DNA of 64,000 nucleotides. It comes from Aquila chrysaetos chrysaetos (Eukaryota > Chordata > Aves > Accipitriformes > Accipitridae). Shown in pieces: positions 34,770 to 48,409 of the stretch; position 1 is the stretch's first letter, and each line of letters starts with the position of its first letter. The stretch covers positions 15,254,698-15,318,697 of the forward strand of contig NC_044024.1 of assembly GCF_900496995.4 (NCBI RefSeq). The letters run 5' to 3'. The notes below the pieces were generated by a model. The model had not been told where the DNA came from. It did no database searches and saw only the letters and a program-made list of their open reading frames with translations. The position numbers and the translations under genes were made by a program.

Positions 34770-37700
34770 TTTACCCTAAAACCACCAAGGAATTGCTATC
34801 AGTATTCCCCAAATTGGTGGCTTCCTTCATTGGAGCAGGTATCAATGCTTAAAAGAGAACCACCTAAGAGCCAGAAGAAGCCTTTCTCTCACCTCTGAAG
34901 AAACTGACAGAACTATGAAGCCAAATTCAATCCAGAATTTTTTGCTAATGCAAGATAGCTGTTTTGTTAAAATACCTATAGGAATACTTCAGAAGAGAGC
35001 AGATTTACTGGAAAAACTATAAAAACCAGGAAGCCTAAGCCAATTAAGAAAAACACACAATTCATCAGAGTTAAGCATTTTCAGATGTTTGCAAACAGTA
35101 CTGATTGCCTTAGTTTCCTAGAACTGGTTTGCTTTGCTAACTCTTAAAAGAGAATGGGACAGAAAATAGCCTGTTTCTCTGCTCTATAAAGAAGCATATC
35201 TGAAGCTTGAAATACGCTGTGTATGCTCTCACCATAAGCTTACCAGGAACATTGGCTAAAACGGTCTGTCACAATCCTATTGTTAGTGGGATGTGTGGTT
35301 TAAAAGTCCAGTACATTACGTATTACACAGCATATGCATACACATTCAAGCACATATACTTTCTCCAAACTATTACAGTGAAGTTTATTTTTATGTGGAT
35401 CTTACACTTCCTTTCTACACACACTGGAAATGCTTGAATCAAATCAAGAACCCTGTCACTACAAATTCAGTTACTACAGAGTACATGACATGCAACCAGC
35501 TCATGAATATTATTCAGTGTTATTTGATGATTGCATATTTTGGAATTAATTTTGTGTATAAGCAGCATATCTCACAGGTATCAGCAACTCTCCTAGCAGA
35601 GGTCAGCTGCTGGAAATGTATTGAACAGTGCATCCCCAAGTGACACTTCTCTTCATCTGGAGACTTTTTATGGAAAAAGGCAAGGAATTATTTTGCTAGT
35701 GCACATGCATTTAAATACCACAACACTTGCCTCTCTCAAATGCAAATACGTTAAGTGGTACTTGATATGGATTTCCTGGTTTGCCTAACATGAGTATTTA
35801 GCAATCATCTTAAGTTCAGTCCACTAGAAGAACAAATTACACTGGAAAAATTCTTTTTCAAACAGCACACAAGTTCTGAAAAGCCAATTGGGATGATGCC
35901 AGGTGAATGATTGCAGACACTAAAATCACAGCCCTAATAGTGTGTCTTTGACAAACTGGTCTCACAGCTCAGATGTCCACTCCACCCTGGATGTATGGTC
36001 ATTTGGGCTGCCTGTTATTCAGCTCCTGAACTAAACCACTGCTGTATTGGGTGTGATGAGTCAGGACTGTAATGGGAAAGGTTAAACCTAAACCTTACCT
36101 GAACTGGAGATACCTCATACAACACTCCTCCTTAGTCATTCTGCTAGAAGTCCCAGAAGCCCTTATGAATGTCAGTCTCCTTCACTTACCACCACCACTG
36201 AGTATCAAATCTGACAATCTGATAGCTTAGCAACATGCTGAGGCATATACTGAAGGTTTGGGGGTCTACAGTAGTGCTTGCACAAGTGTTAGTAATGCAG
36301 ATGAGGCCACCAACATAACAGCTAAATATCTTAAAATCAGCTATTTTCTATGACAGACCCACATTAAGACATGGTAAAAATTCAGCACAGTGATATTTTT
36401 AGTTGGAAAAATCCTATTAATGCAACTCTGTAAGAAGTGGCTGCACTATCAGATACATAGTAGATCTTACAAAGTAGCATCTTCATACCTGGGGATGCTT
36501 TCCAAGGGTTTCCACATGTACGCTTCTGTTTAAGGGAGGATTTCATCAGTTTCATTTGGAAACTGTACTTCCTTAGTGTTCAGACTTCTTGAGCCAAAAC
36601 CCAAGAAACTAATAGTTAACAGTCTCTCAAGTCAGCATCTGAGGAATAGGTTATAAAGAAATTAATGCAAGTATCAGAGAAATAATTTTATTTCGCTTTA
36701 CAAAGTATGTGATCAACTTGGCTTTCTCTGCTGTTTCCCTACGCTGCAAAATGGCTTTGATCCGCCTCTGCTGGATGGAGGACAACATGCTAAGGAATAG
36801 CTTCCAAGATGGGAATCAAAACTAATATTAAAATTTGCAGGTTTTCATGTTCTTTGTTTCCTCTGACAAGGAAGATAAAGTGTGTTTTTAAGACTAAGTG
36901 AATATGGTCAGGCAATATAACATAACCCAGGTATTGAGCTCTGCCTGGAAGGATGTCTTGGCTCATCACATATGTAATCTGTCCTTGCACATGTCCCCCA
37001 GTGATTTCACCAGAAGTTGCATTTGGCTCAAAACAGTAACTGCAAATACCACGTTAGATTCATTAGCAAGTCTAAGGAATTTTTCTGCATCACTCAGTAA
37101 TTCTAAGAAAACAGGATTTCACAAACAAATGGTTGGGCACTGTGATCCGTTCACTCAAATTCTCAAAGAGTGATGCTGTTTTCAATGAATCAATATAACT
37201 AATCAGAAATAGACTATCATTTCTTTCTCATGCATTATAGAAAGTATTTGACTAATCACTACAGGAAGCTTCTGACTGGCAAATTTATTTATCCCGAAAC
37301 TGATTTTTTTCAAAAAAAGCACTGTTTTCCTTTTTGGTTTATGGACTGATGAAATTTATTTCTGTACAAGCTGCTATGAAGAAAATGAGAGAGACCTGTT
37401 AAAAATATTCACACCTGCATTAATATCTGTAGCCTTCTCTGGCATGTATGGTGAGGAAGTGAAATACCTATAGCAAACATGGAGACACCTGAACCCCCGA
37501 GACATAATGTTTATAAATCTCTAAACAGGATTTTTATTTCTGAAAGATTCCATAGATCTACTTTCAGAACCAAAGCAAACATACTTCTAAGTCGTCTGTG
37601 AACATCAGCACTCAAGGATAAGCTAAAAACATAGTACCAAACGCATCTGCATAGACTTTCAGTTTGTTAACATTCTTATGATAAATGGTAAGATGCCATT

Positions 37701-38526
37701 GTAGTCTGTCCTTGCAGTCTAATCTGCAGAGCTATGCACTAGAAAATACACTGTAGGCCTTAGATAATACATTCCTAATCAAAAAACACTCATTACAAGC
37801 CTTCATTTTATATACAGTCATTGTTCCATGGCTGAGGTGAGTCATGCAGATCTGCTCACCTGCAGCATGCGCGCGCTCTCTCTCTCTCCCCCAAGTCCTA
37901 GGTTAGTGATCTCACACAATGAGTTTTCCCAAGCACGTGTAGTATCAGAGCTGCTTCTAAGATACTATTTGGACTGACTGTTACCACCACCAAAAGCTAT
38001 GAATCAAAGGCACACCTCAGTCATGGTTTCTCCCATTTCCTATTTGGCCTGTAAATGTGGAAAATTAGATACTACCCGATCTGTCTCTGATGTGTTGGCC
38101 AGGGAAGAGATGGGTGGATTGAGGAACTGGAGTTCTTCCTGACCCTCCCTGCACCCATTTCAGGAAATGTGCCTACAATTCAGGTAATGCTCAAAGAAAT
38201 CACGCTGTCCCAAGTGCTTAGTGAGGGCAGGCAAGCACACTGCAGCGTAGCCCCTAAGAAATACCTTTCATGCACATAAGCCTTGACACAGGCAATTTCT
38301 CAAGTTACATGGTGAGTACAATAAAGAGATAAGGCCTGCAAACAGGAAAGCCTGTGTAAACAAGATGTCATGTCATACTACTGAATTTTTCAATGTGGGT
38401 AGCTGGCAAGGACTGCTCTATTATTTAAACATTTACAAACTCTGTTTTGTTTGCTATTCTGGATTAATAGTTGCTGAGGGTTTTAGAGGGTATTTTGGAT
38501 GACATCCTCAGTGTAGTTACAAAATA

Positions 38527-38531
38527 CAGTT
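38527..38531. repeat. target-site duplication (left) agttg
   Basis: A perfect match to 39130-39134 that fixes the LTR boundaries. Confidence 0.9.
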
Positions 38532-39129
38532 GTGTCACGGTTTAACCCCAGCCAGCAACTAAGCCCCATGCAGCTGCTCGCTCACTCCCCCCACAGTGGG
38601 ATGGGGGAGAGAATCAGAAGAGCGAAAGTGAGAAAACTCATGGGTTGAGATAAAGACAGTTTAATAGGTAAAGCAAAACCCGTGCGTGCAAGCAAAGCAA
38701 AACGAGGAATTCATTCACCACTTCCCATTGGCAGGCAGGTGTTCAGCCATCTCCAGGAAAGCAGGGCTCCATCACACCTAATGGTTACTCGGGAAGACAA
38801 ACACCATCACTCTGAATGTCCCCCCCCTTCCTTCTTCTTCCCCCAGCTTTATATATTGAGCATGACATCCTATGGTCTGGAATATCCCTCTGGTCAGTTG
38901 GGGTCAGCTGTCCAAGCTGTGTCCCCTCCCAACTCCTTGTGCCCCCCCAGCCTCCTCGCTGGTGGGGTGAGGTGAGGAGCAGAAAAGGCCTTGGCTCTGG
39001 GTAAGCACTGCTCAGCAATAACGAAAACATCCCTGTATTATCAACACTGTTTTCAGCACAAATCCAAAACATAGCCACATACTAGCTACTGTGAAGAAAA
39101 TTAACTCTATCCCAGCCAAAATCAGCACA
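38532..39129 (-). mobile_element. solo LTR of avian ERV (ERVL-like) with 5-bp target duplication
   Basis: 598 bp bounded by TGT and ACA, minus orientation, and the same family as the intron-7 LTR. The flanks carry an exact 5-bp duplication, agttg at 38527-38531 and at 39130-39134. There is no internal retroviral sequence on either side, so it is a solo LTR left by recombination. On the minus strand it has a TATA-like tatataaagctggg and an ATTAAA poly(A)-type signal. It has no retained genes. Confidence 0.93.
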
Positions 39130-39134
39130 AGTTG
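39130..39134. repeat. target-site duplication (right) agttg
   Basis: A perfect match to 38527-38531. Confidence 0.9.
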
Positions 39135-42100
39135 TTAAAAAAACCAAAAATAATCTGACCCCCATTTATTATTAACAGTGAAATCTAAGTGACCCTCTAT
39201 TCCCCTGTTACAACTGCCTTAGAGGGGAAGTGAATAAGCTCATCAGTATTCAGGTATTGCTAACAGGGAGGTCACCTTCTTCTGTTAAGCAACTCTCCAT
39301 TTCAAACATTAAAACCTTGCAATTAGTAATTTGACAAGGACACCAAAGTACACGACTACTTTGCTCTGACTAAGGTGATGTTTTCTGTAGTGTCATTCTA
39401 CTTACAAAACATGAGAGAAGCGATTCCTGCAAAGACGCAGACCCTGCCTCCCATATATGTGCTAACCGTGGGATGCAAAGCAAGTGTCATGAAGGTGGAA
39501 GCACAGGAGAGGATAAGCAGGGATCTGTAATTGGGCAAAGCAAGGCAGATTTAAAAATTGCTCAAGGTTAGGATAAAGCCTTTTAGAAATTAGCAAGGAC
39601 TTGCTACTCTTTAGGATTCTTTTAATGACACTTTTTATCATGCTTGACTAAAACAGAACAGTAGTAAGACCAAGAGACACAGAACTAGCAATTGTAATGG
39701 TGAGTAACAATGTCTTCTGACAAGATCAAATTCTTCCTTTCTCTACTATCTCCCTTCTTCACAGTTCACCTTAGGGAACAGATCTGTGAGGTAGAAGATT
39801 CAGAACTACAAAAAAAAATTTTGCTCACAGCCACTGTAGACATTTCTTGCACTGCTCTGAGTTTACTGTGTACACAGTAGGAGACTGGTTCTGTTATGAT
39901 GCCAGTAGTTTCCAAATTCTGATTCGCAAGACCATACAAGCTGATCTACAGCTACCCATGAGTAACACTGTTTCATGTGCTGAAAATGGCCTATACCTCC
40001 AGAAGCAGAACATCAACGTGCCAGATATGACCCCAGTACACAAAAAACTCCGTAGCAGGCTTTCTGGTCCACCAGAAGAAAAATTCTTGAGAACCACATT
40101 TCCACAACAGTCACTTTCCCAGTTCAATATGTAACAGATCAAGATACAATCCACAATGTATTCAGAAATTGGCACTACCCCGAGCATGACTGCAGGATGG
40201 AATAGCTTGTGTCTGGTTACGACAATAATGATTCTACATCTCATTCTTTTGCTAGTATTAAAGGAGACAAAACTCCGAGATTATTTCTAAACTGCATCCT
40301 TGATCTCCTACCATAATAGCTATCAGTGTACTGGATCCCAAAGGCCCTATGCTGAGTTTACTCAGCGCTTTTAAGCATGGCACTTCAACAAGGTAACTAG
40401 CCCTTTCTGGATACCATCATTTTCCCTTGGGTCAATGAGACTCAAAGGTGTTTTGCAGGAGCTGTTTGATGAACAGGTCAAACTAGTATGCCCTTTCCAA
40501 ACACTCCTTTTCCCATAATTTGTCAATAGTATTCTATGGTCCAAAAGGTTCAAGTAAAAACCACAAAGTGACAACTGTGTTCTAGTATGTGTTTGTTCAA
40601 GTGAAATAATATCTCTGATAACTTTTTACGTAAAGGACTTTCACATCTACCACGTTGAATCACAAAATGAAACTCATGAGCCACCTTTGCTTTGAAATGC
40701 TCCAGCAGCCATAAGCTTTGGAAAAAAGATTTGCTGGGAGGAGGTAGCCGTAGTGATAGTGGGGAGCAGCAGGATATGAAAACTCCAAAATCCATCAGAA
40801 ATTAACTGGAAAACCAGGGAAGTAAAATAAAGGCAAAGCCCCTGCAGGTCTTAAAGGTGAAACTGAACATAAATTGTAACTTTATAAGCATCAGCAACCA
40901 AAAACAAGTATTGATCTAGCTGTCGACTTTCATGAACATGATAATGTTATAAGCCTTCTTTTAAAAATAAATAAATAGAAACCACTTTGCAGAAATTCCA
41001 GCCTCCACTGAGCAAAATATTCTGCTGCTCCAGGCAATCACGAGGGAGGCACAGAACCAAGCTGCTAAGGAGGGAGCAGTTGTGATCTGGTTACCCCTTC
41101 TGCAGTGCTGCCTCATGGGCAATGCTACTGTCTGCCTTTGGAAGCTAGCAGGCCAGGGAGTGTGGAGGCAACTGGAGGCTAAGCTTTCACGCTGTTTGAA
41201 CACTTTGAGCACTGAAGTGTTTGTTTCTTCACCAAGAAGATTTCACCCCTTTGATAAAAGGATGGGATTAAAGAACAGGGAGAAATGGGAGACAAACAGA
41301 TTACGGCCCAAAATTGTGGTCACTTACTTTGCTCATCTAGAACCCAAAATTGTGGTTACTTATTCTGTCCCCCTAGAACCTGATCTTCCAAAATTTTTGT
41401 TGTTACATAACCCTATAATACCTATAATTTCTGATTTTTCTCTTCTATTTAATATGGACAGCTCCTAGATGATTCCAAAATGTCATCTTACTAGAGCTCA
41501 GACCTGAAACCAAGGTAAAAAAAAAAAAAGCTCATCTCTTTGATCTTGTTCACTTTCATTCTCTGTCTCCCATCCAATTTTGTTAACAATTGGTTTTTTG
41601 CTTCATGGCTGAAAAATCAGAGACTTGAGTTGTATGATTTTTAGATATCTTTGTATGTCTTTTCAATGTGGTGACATATAAGTAGGTCCTTGTCAAAGAA
41701 TAAAAAGCAGCAAGTAGCTGGTTAGTGTTTTATCTCTGTAAAAGCCATGTAAATTTGCCAAAATCATATTGACATTTAACCTGATCCTTCTCCTTGAATA
41801 CACTGCAGAAGGAGCTATGTTATATCCGATTACTGATAAGATGAAGCCTGATTTATAATTGTTCTGCATCACTGGCTAAAGTATATGTTGCGCAGTGTTT
41901 CTACATCAGGGTGCCAGTATTTTAACCCACGTGCTATATTGCTGCAAATTATTACACTGCTGCAAGGCATGCTGAACTGAACTCACCTCTTGTATACAAA
42001 ATCTCAAAACTGTTATTCGATTTGGTGGCATTTAAGCATTTATCTTGTCTTATCTGGCTTGACTTCTGAAAGAAGCCCAGAGTAGTCATGGACAGAAATC

Positions 42101-45100
42101 TCATTTGAAGTCAGCGTTATCCAGACACGCAGATCCTTGAGATTCTTGGAACACCTGACCTGTGTCGGTACTAAAGTTCTTAATGCGAATAATGCTTTAG
42201 GTAAAATTACTAGGTGCCTTTACTTAAAAAAGGAGGAACGTACATAGTTAGAAGCTTAGTGTTGCATGCAGAATTCCTATCAATTTCCCTAGGCATAATA
42301 TGATAGGCACAATCAGTTCCTCTAACTCACGGACTCTGTCCTTCTTGGTGAAAGGTTCCATTCCTAGTGCAATTTCCTTAGTTAAAATACAAATGTTTAG
42401 TGAAGACAAGAGCTCCTAATTTTCATAACAGTTGACAAGTCTGTCTTTTCACATGAATTATCAGGTCAAGGTGAAGCTCAGATTGCCTTCCCTTCATAAC
42501 ATGCAGGACTGATCAAGAGAGGTGGAGTGGAAGTTAACAAAAATCATAGCAAATTTAGAGAAAACACAAGCAGAATTGTACTGCAATTTTTAAATTACTT
42601 AGAAACCTCATGTTAAACACCTCTATATTTTTCAATGATAAGAACACCAATTATAGAATTAAATTACTTTGTGTTGGACTAAGGTGACGGTATTAGTCAA
42701 CTACATAATGAATTTTAGAGCAAAACCATGGGAATTTTATAACAAATATTCTACCTGGACAATCAGTCTTAGTTTACTGAATTAAAACTAAATGCAACAT
42801 TTAAAGGTAAGCCAAAGAGATGCTGTATTTCTATTATATAAACTACTTAATGCTTTTTTTCCCAATTGTAAATTCATACAATTTCTTATTCCAAAACACT
42901 GCAAATTAAATGTTCTCTTTTCTATTTATATAAGGACACTTCTGCTGCGGATACATTTTTTTGGTAATGAGAAACATGAAAAATTTTAAAAATAGAAAAA
43001 AAATATGATGCTTTGCTATTTAAAAAACTATTTGGTAAATTCTAGTCATAGAATAAACTACTGCAGGGCAGAAAATCTGCACTTTGGTTAGTTGTGTTTA
43101 GAATTTGGATGACTATTACTTTTGGCAATTAAACAAGAACAAAGTGTGAGCTGAAAGAAAATATGAAAATCAGCACTGTGTTAACTTGAACAGACAAAGT
43201 TCAACAGCAATTAGAAAACCAAAACCCTCCAAGGGATGTGACAGGAATATCAATGAAGAAGTCACATAGTGACAGTGTTTGAAAAAGCCATTAAAGGAAG
43301 CAAAAATCAAATCTCACTAGCTCCTGGATCTGTTTACTTTTAATTAATGAAGAAAACGTTACCTAAAATACTTGATGAATATAGCACATTGGTCAAACTA
43401 AAGAAATCTAAACCCGGGTCGGGTTGATCTGTGTCCTCCAGTTAATACAAAACAGACCTCACTTTGACTTCATTTGAGTCAATAAGGATACCACCACCAC
43501 TGATTTTTATAAGAGCCATATTGGGCTCCAACTTCAATCACCATAAAGCAAAAAACTACTGTGGGGGTAGTTTGTTGGTCACTATGTACTGAAATCTCCA
43601 ATGCTGTAGAGACCTGACAAATTATCTGGCACAGGAGTTAATCCAAAAGTTAGAAACACAAGAAGAGAAAACCATGCTGCTTCAATGACAATTGAGATGC
43701 CACTGAAAGTATCCATAATTCTAAACACTCATGACACTGACAGATATATTAGCTATGGCACCCACAGCACTGATTTGGTACAAGAGGAGGGCCTAGGAGA
43801 CTTGCAGGTTGTTCTTGCTGTTTTAAGGTTGATAGCATCTCTAACATCTCCCTGTGTGTATGATAGCAAAAATCTAGTTTATTCAGTTTTCTGTTTGGCT
43901 GGAGCTCTCTCAAACAGCCTTTGTCTCTTGGAGCTAAATATCTCTCAGTTGGTGTCTTCCTGAAGATGTCACTTCCTTATTTTCTCAGAATCATGTCCTC
44001 ACTGAGAACTTTATGGAACATCCTTCAATGGTTATAGGTTCAGCTGGTCCAAGTAGCCCGATAGCACAATAGGGTTGAAAGTTAAACAACTGCAAGTAAG
44101 AGTCATGTTTTGTGCTGGATACTATGCATTTGTTTTAAGAATAGAACATTATATTAATTTTGCCAGGATGGTATGTGTGACAGTATGTGTATTCCTAATG
44201 GAATTAAGGCCTTGAAGGAAAGCATGGACTCTGATAAATCACCATTATTAGGAGTTGATAGGATTTATTTATAGAGCAATGATCCAATGCCTTCTTTTCC
44301 AGCTTTATTTCAACAGCTCCTAAACACAGTGGAAGGGAAAGCAGTGGCAGAAAGCTCAGGCATAGAGCATCATAAAAAATGAATAACCTTGAAGCTGTGG
44401 CGAGGCAGGAAAAAGATTGCATAAGAAAAGGGGCGTGGAACATGACTTGTTTAAATGAGCTTCCTCTCAACAGGAAGACAAGTAATGAGTGAAACCAGCT
44501 GAACAGTTTAAGATGGAAAAGTAGAGTATATATAATTAAACCACATACATCTTTTGCAGGTGATGTCAAAACATTGTGTCAAATCCAGCTTTGGCCAAAT
44601 AGCTGCACAACAATGTATTTTCTAGCATCCCACTGGCAGAACAGCTTATGACATTCTTAGTGTTTTAGTAGTATAATTTGCTTCACATCACAATCCTGGT
44701 TGGCATTAATAGAAACAGCAACTTGCTGAACTACTACAACTCTACGAATAGGTTTCAGGCTGGAGGATATTAATTTAGGGGCACAACATCCAATAAAGAG
44801 ATGCAAAAAGAATTAAAGCCTTTGCCCTTAAACTAACTTCCCAAATAGGACACAAAACAATATTCTCACAGAAATTAATGAAATCTTGATTGAAACTGAA
44901 GGCCCTAATTTCAAAACTAAGCAGCTGCGTGTAATGCCGATGACAGTAACATCTGTGTAGATATTAGATCATTACTGTTTTTAACTGTGCAAAATTACAG
45001 GCTGGTCTAAAGATTTTATAATAGATGGAGCGATCTCTTCTTTGTCAATTACCAGTCAATCTGTTTACTCTGTGAATAAACTTTAACAGTAAGGCCTATA

Positions 45101-45220
45101 GTAAAATTGACAGAAATTCAAATGGAGATTTTCAAACCTGGAGACTTCTTTTTGTAAACAATTTGACGTTCTATCATAGTCCATGAAAGATGATCCTAGA
45201 AACAGCTCATGGCCATGCTG
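39135..45220. other. intergenic, no gene recognised
   Basis: AT-rich. It holds a 36-bp tandem duplication at 41307-41378 and otherwise no recognisable element. Confidence 0.6.
41307..41378 (+). repeat. tandem duplication, period 36 bp
   Basis: Two copies starting cccaaaattgtggt at 41307 and 41343, each ending near ctagaa. The period is a multiple of three, so it stays in frame within a 128-codon open frame (41082-41468) that I do not believe is coding. Confidence 0.8.
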
Positions 45221-45870
45221 TGTCAGAGACCGAAGGAGTTAACGCCTCAGACCTTGTGGTGGGGCAAGTTCTGCTTAATGGCGCACTCTGCGTGACAAGG
45301 AACCCTGCCTAGCAACGGAAGTCCCTTAGCAACAGGGCGGGGAGGGCGGGCCCAGGGCGCGCGGTTCCGTGTTCTGATAGGCTGAGCCGGGCAGCTCATC
45401 ACGTATGGCCAAAGGTCAAAGGTCGGTCGTACCTGCAGGGAGGGAGAATTTCCTCCCCAAACGACCCCCAAGCCCACCGACCCATTTCCCGAAGGTTCTG
45501 GAAGCACAAACCGCACGTGACACCTAATTAGCCTAATGGGTCTGAGTGCCCACCTGAAGGAGGGGCAAGGAGATGATAGAAGGACACAAACTGCAGCCCC
45601 ACATGTACGCGTGCCCTCCAGAACTGGACCGACACTAGACCCGGGACCGGTGAAATCTTTCTCTTTCTCTCTCTTTTTTTTCCGTAATCCCTACACTTTA
45701 TCCCTTTAGACACAAACCGCTGACCAAGTCTGGGACGAGGAGTGGATCCAGGCGCCCCCCAGCTCCTCTCTGAGAAGGAGCCCAGAAAGCAAGGGGGTCT
45801 GCTCTGAACCTCGTGACCCAACGGGACGGCTCTCCTTATTGTCTTCCCTGGACTGATCCCCAAGTAAGCT
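45221..45870 (+). mobile_element. GC-rich LTR-like element of an ERV (probable)
   Basis: An abrupt GC-rich island in AT-rich DNA. It starts tgtcagagaccgaaggag and includes agcaacggaagtcccttagc, GC-box-like sequence (gggcggggagggcgggccc), a ctttctctctc tract, and a run ending near ctgatccccaagtaagc. The opening and middle are reminiscent of avian ERV LTRs. No target duplication could be found, so the right boundary is a guess and orientation is tentative. Confidence 0.5.
45413..45425 (+). promoter_or_regulatory. DR1-type nuclear-receptor motif
   Basis: AGGTCA-A-AGGTCG, two AGGTCR half-sites with a 1-bp spacer, inside the LTR-like element. This matches the DR1 class used by RXR heterodimers, HNF4 and COUP-TF. 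Confidence 0.55.
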
Positions 45871-47684
45871 AGGCCTGTAGTATCTGTTTGGTGACGTATG
45901 GTTAGTATGTTACACAGTTTACTGACATATTTTCATGCCAGTAATTGTTGTGAGCATTCTAATTCTTGTTGTGAGCAAATGAAAGCTGAGTTTCAAGAGT
46001 TAAAGGATCCCTGGTGTCGTTTCACCTTAATCCTGACCTGGGAATCAGCAAGCCTGAGTCATCCTGAGAAACCGGGATGTGACATGCTGTCAGCCACATC
46101 AGTCAATTATTACTGAGCTGCTGTCCTCTCTTTAAATGTTACTGTATTCCAGTCGTCTAACAGTGACACTTTGAGAAGTCTATAAAGCAAACAGGACACA
46201 TGAATTATAAGGTATGTTAGAAAGGAGTCAAGGCTGACAGTCAACAGAAAAGCAAGCTTGACAAATTAGAAGGCTGATTCAGGTTTTGTTTCCTTCACTT
46301 AACTGTGGCCAGTCAAGGATAAGGAACCTCCTGGTTTATGTTTTTTAAGCAGAATAAGAATACAAGTAGATGGCTTAGGAAAGCAGTAATGGTAGTAACT
46401 ATAAAGTAGACACTATATATGACTTTTTGCACTAATTCGAGGAACTAGATAAATGGATCGAAAACAAAAATGTCTGTTCGGTCTCCAATATACACTATCT
46501 CAGGGGATTCAGTTCAATTTCTAGTGTTAAGTCTCAACCAGCAGTAGACAGGAAGTCTTAACAGAAAGCAGATGACTTGCTGCTTCTTTTATCCCTTCCC
46601 CATATTCCTCCTCCCACCCTTAAATCACCATAAAACGTAAACTCAAAAGAAATCTTGTACGTCTTTAAGCTCAGACAACACCTTGTTTTTTCTTTGCTGC
46701 CCAACTCTCCTCAACATCACCCTCACAAGTGTAGTATCTAGCCATAGCAATCAAGAAACCTGAGACCACCAAAAGATCTAAGCAAGCTGCCAAAATCCCC
46801 ATTGCCAGTTACTTGACTTCAAGCCAAAAATTTATCCCTAGCTTTCCTGAGGTAACAGTACAAAAGTATGTCACCTGAGCTTAACCACGAATTTAACAGG
46901 AATTTAATCATGGTTAGTGACATAGTAATGGTTTCAGGTTATTTGAAAGTCACAGCTTCAACATCCAATTTAAGAGGTAAAAAATCAGGATATAATAATT
47001 AATAAAAAAATGCTTCTCTTTTAATATCATATCTCCTATGAGCCAGAAAAAGGGCAAATCTCAAAGGAATCAAGTTAGAATTGAAAGGCAGAATGTTTGA
47101 CTTACCTAGGGGTCAAAGGTATTGCTGTTGTTTTCTCATTACCTACTCTAATACAGATTTTTTTACTATAAAATACCAGCTGTTTTCTTGCAGCACTATA
47201 AATTTTTGGATCGCATTGTGAAGGAACACATGGATTAATTACTGAGATCAGGAAAATAAATCATTTTCATTTCTATGCTATTAGATTTACCTGAAGGTGA
47301 ACTGCTGGATGGAGGTGACATCAGGGTCTTCTGTCTGCATACCATGTTGTTTTGGTTTTCATTTTACAAGGCACAACCAAAATGAACACATATCCTGCAC
47401 TACCCACATCTCAGACTACTTTGCACTGTCTCTCTTGGGTCTGAAATCCCACAGCAGTCCTGCAAATGGAAGTTACCATACTGTATAAAACTTCTCAGAT
47501 GCAAAAAAAATGTCTTTTAAAAAAACCCCAACATCTGAGCAAGTTAAAAGCCACTTAAAGAAAATTCCCAGTCAGGCAGAAGGAAACAAAACCATTTAAT
47601 TTGGCTCTGAGTAGAAACACCACTCACTAAGAGTTGCCAGCTGCAAGATCAGGCAGTGCGAGACAGCGATTTCCCTGGGTATGT

Positions 47685-47710
47685 ACACACACACACACAC
47701 ACAAACACAC
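47685..47710. repeat. (AC)n microsatellite
   Basis: A dinucleotide run with one interruption. A second, shorter run lies near 47982-47992. Confidence 0.9.
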
Positions 47711-48373
47711 ATCCCCTGGCACCCAGCACCTGTCAGCCCGGGGCTTGGTGCTGGCTCCAGCCTCTGAGCACAGCTCGCCTGCACTCAGACGTAGTCATTG
47801 TCCTTATCCCTACAAACAACAGAGGATCACATAAAGGATGAGCAGGATGGTGAAAAGGAGGAGTGCAAGGAACATTGCCTTTGCCATCAGGGACACCACA
47901 GGGTGTATGTCAGCACATGAGTGTGAGAAGATGGGATGAAGCGGGAGGCCCTGGTGGATGTGTAGATGTGCGTGTCTGTGCCACACACACACAGTCGCAT
48001 CCCAGGGAGACCTCTGGGGCCCCCATTCAATCCCAGCCCTGTCTGCAAAGTCCTTCTTTCCATCATCTTTTCTGTGCCTGCTGCATCCCCCCTGCACGGC
48101 ACGGCTTTGTTGCTTGCAGGGAGACCAAGGTATTTTACAGGCAGAAAAATGTCACCCAGTGCGTTTGTCAGATCCGACAGCAGCTGCTAAGCAGCCAGAT
48201 CTTGGCTTTTCCTCCGGAGGAGAGAAGGGGAAAAGTCTACTATCCTATAGGGGGCTAAATTTGCTATGTATTTCTTTGGGGGAAAAAGCAGATTGAGTGG
48301 AGGTTTTCTCAGCTGTGGCACCTGCAGGTTGGGTCCAACAGCAAAGAGCTGTATTCTTTCCATCTAGTTACCT

Positions 48374-48375
<2 letters not shown>

Positions 48376-48407
<32 letters not shown>
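48376..48407. repeat. poly(T) run, 32 bases
   Basis: An uninterrupted T run. It could be the poly(A) tail of a minus-strand retroposed copy, but no target duplication or source sequence was seen. Confidence 0.85.

Positions 48408-48409
<2 letters not shown>

Larger units (their letters stand above)
32891..38531. other. intergenic between IDS and the solo LTR
   Basis: Mostly AT-rich. It holds a 40-bp-period tandem duplication at 34701-34769, a short cysteine-rich minus-strand frame at 34359-34667 of unknown meaning, and a (GC)n(TC)n tract at 37868-37888. No gene was recognised. Confidence 0.6.

Noticed and set aside
44204..44569. 121-codon hydrophobic minus-strand frame
   Set aside because: Composition follows from A/T-rich antisense reading. 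No family resemblance, promoter or splice sites.
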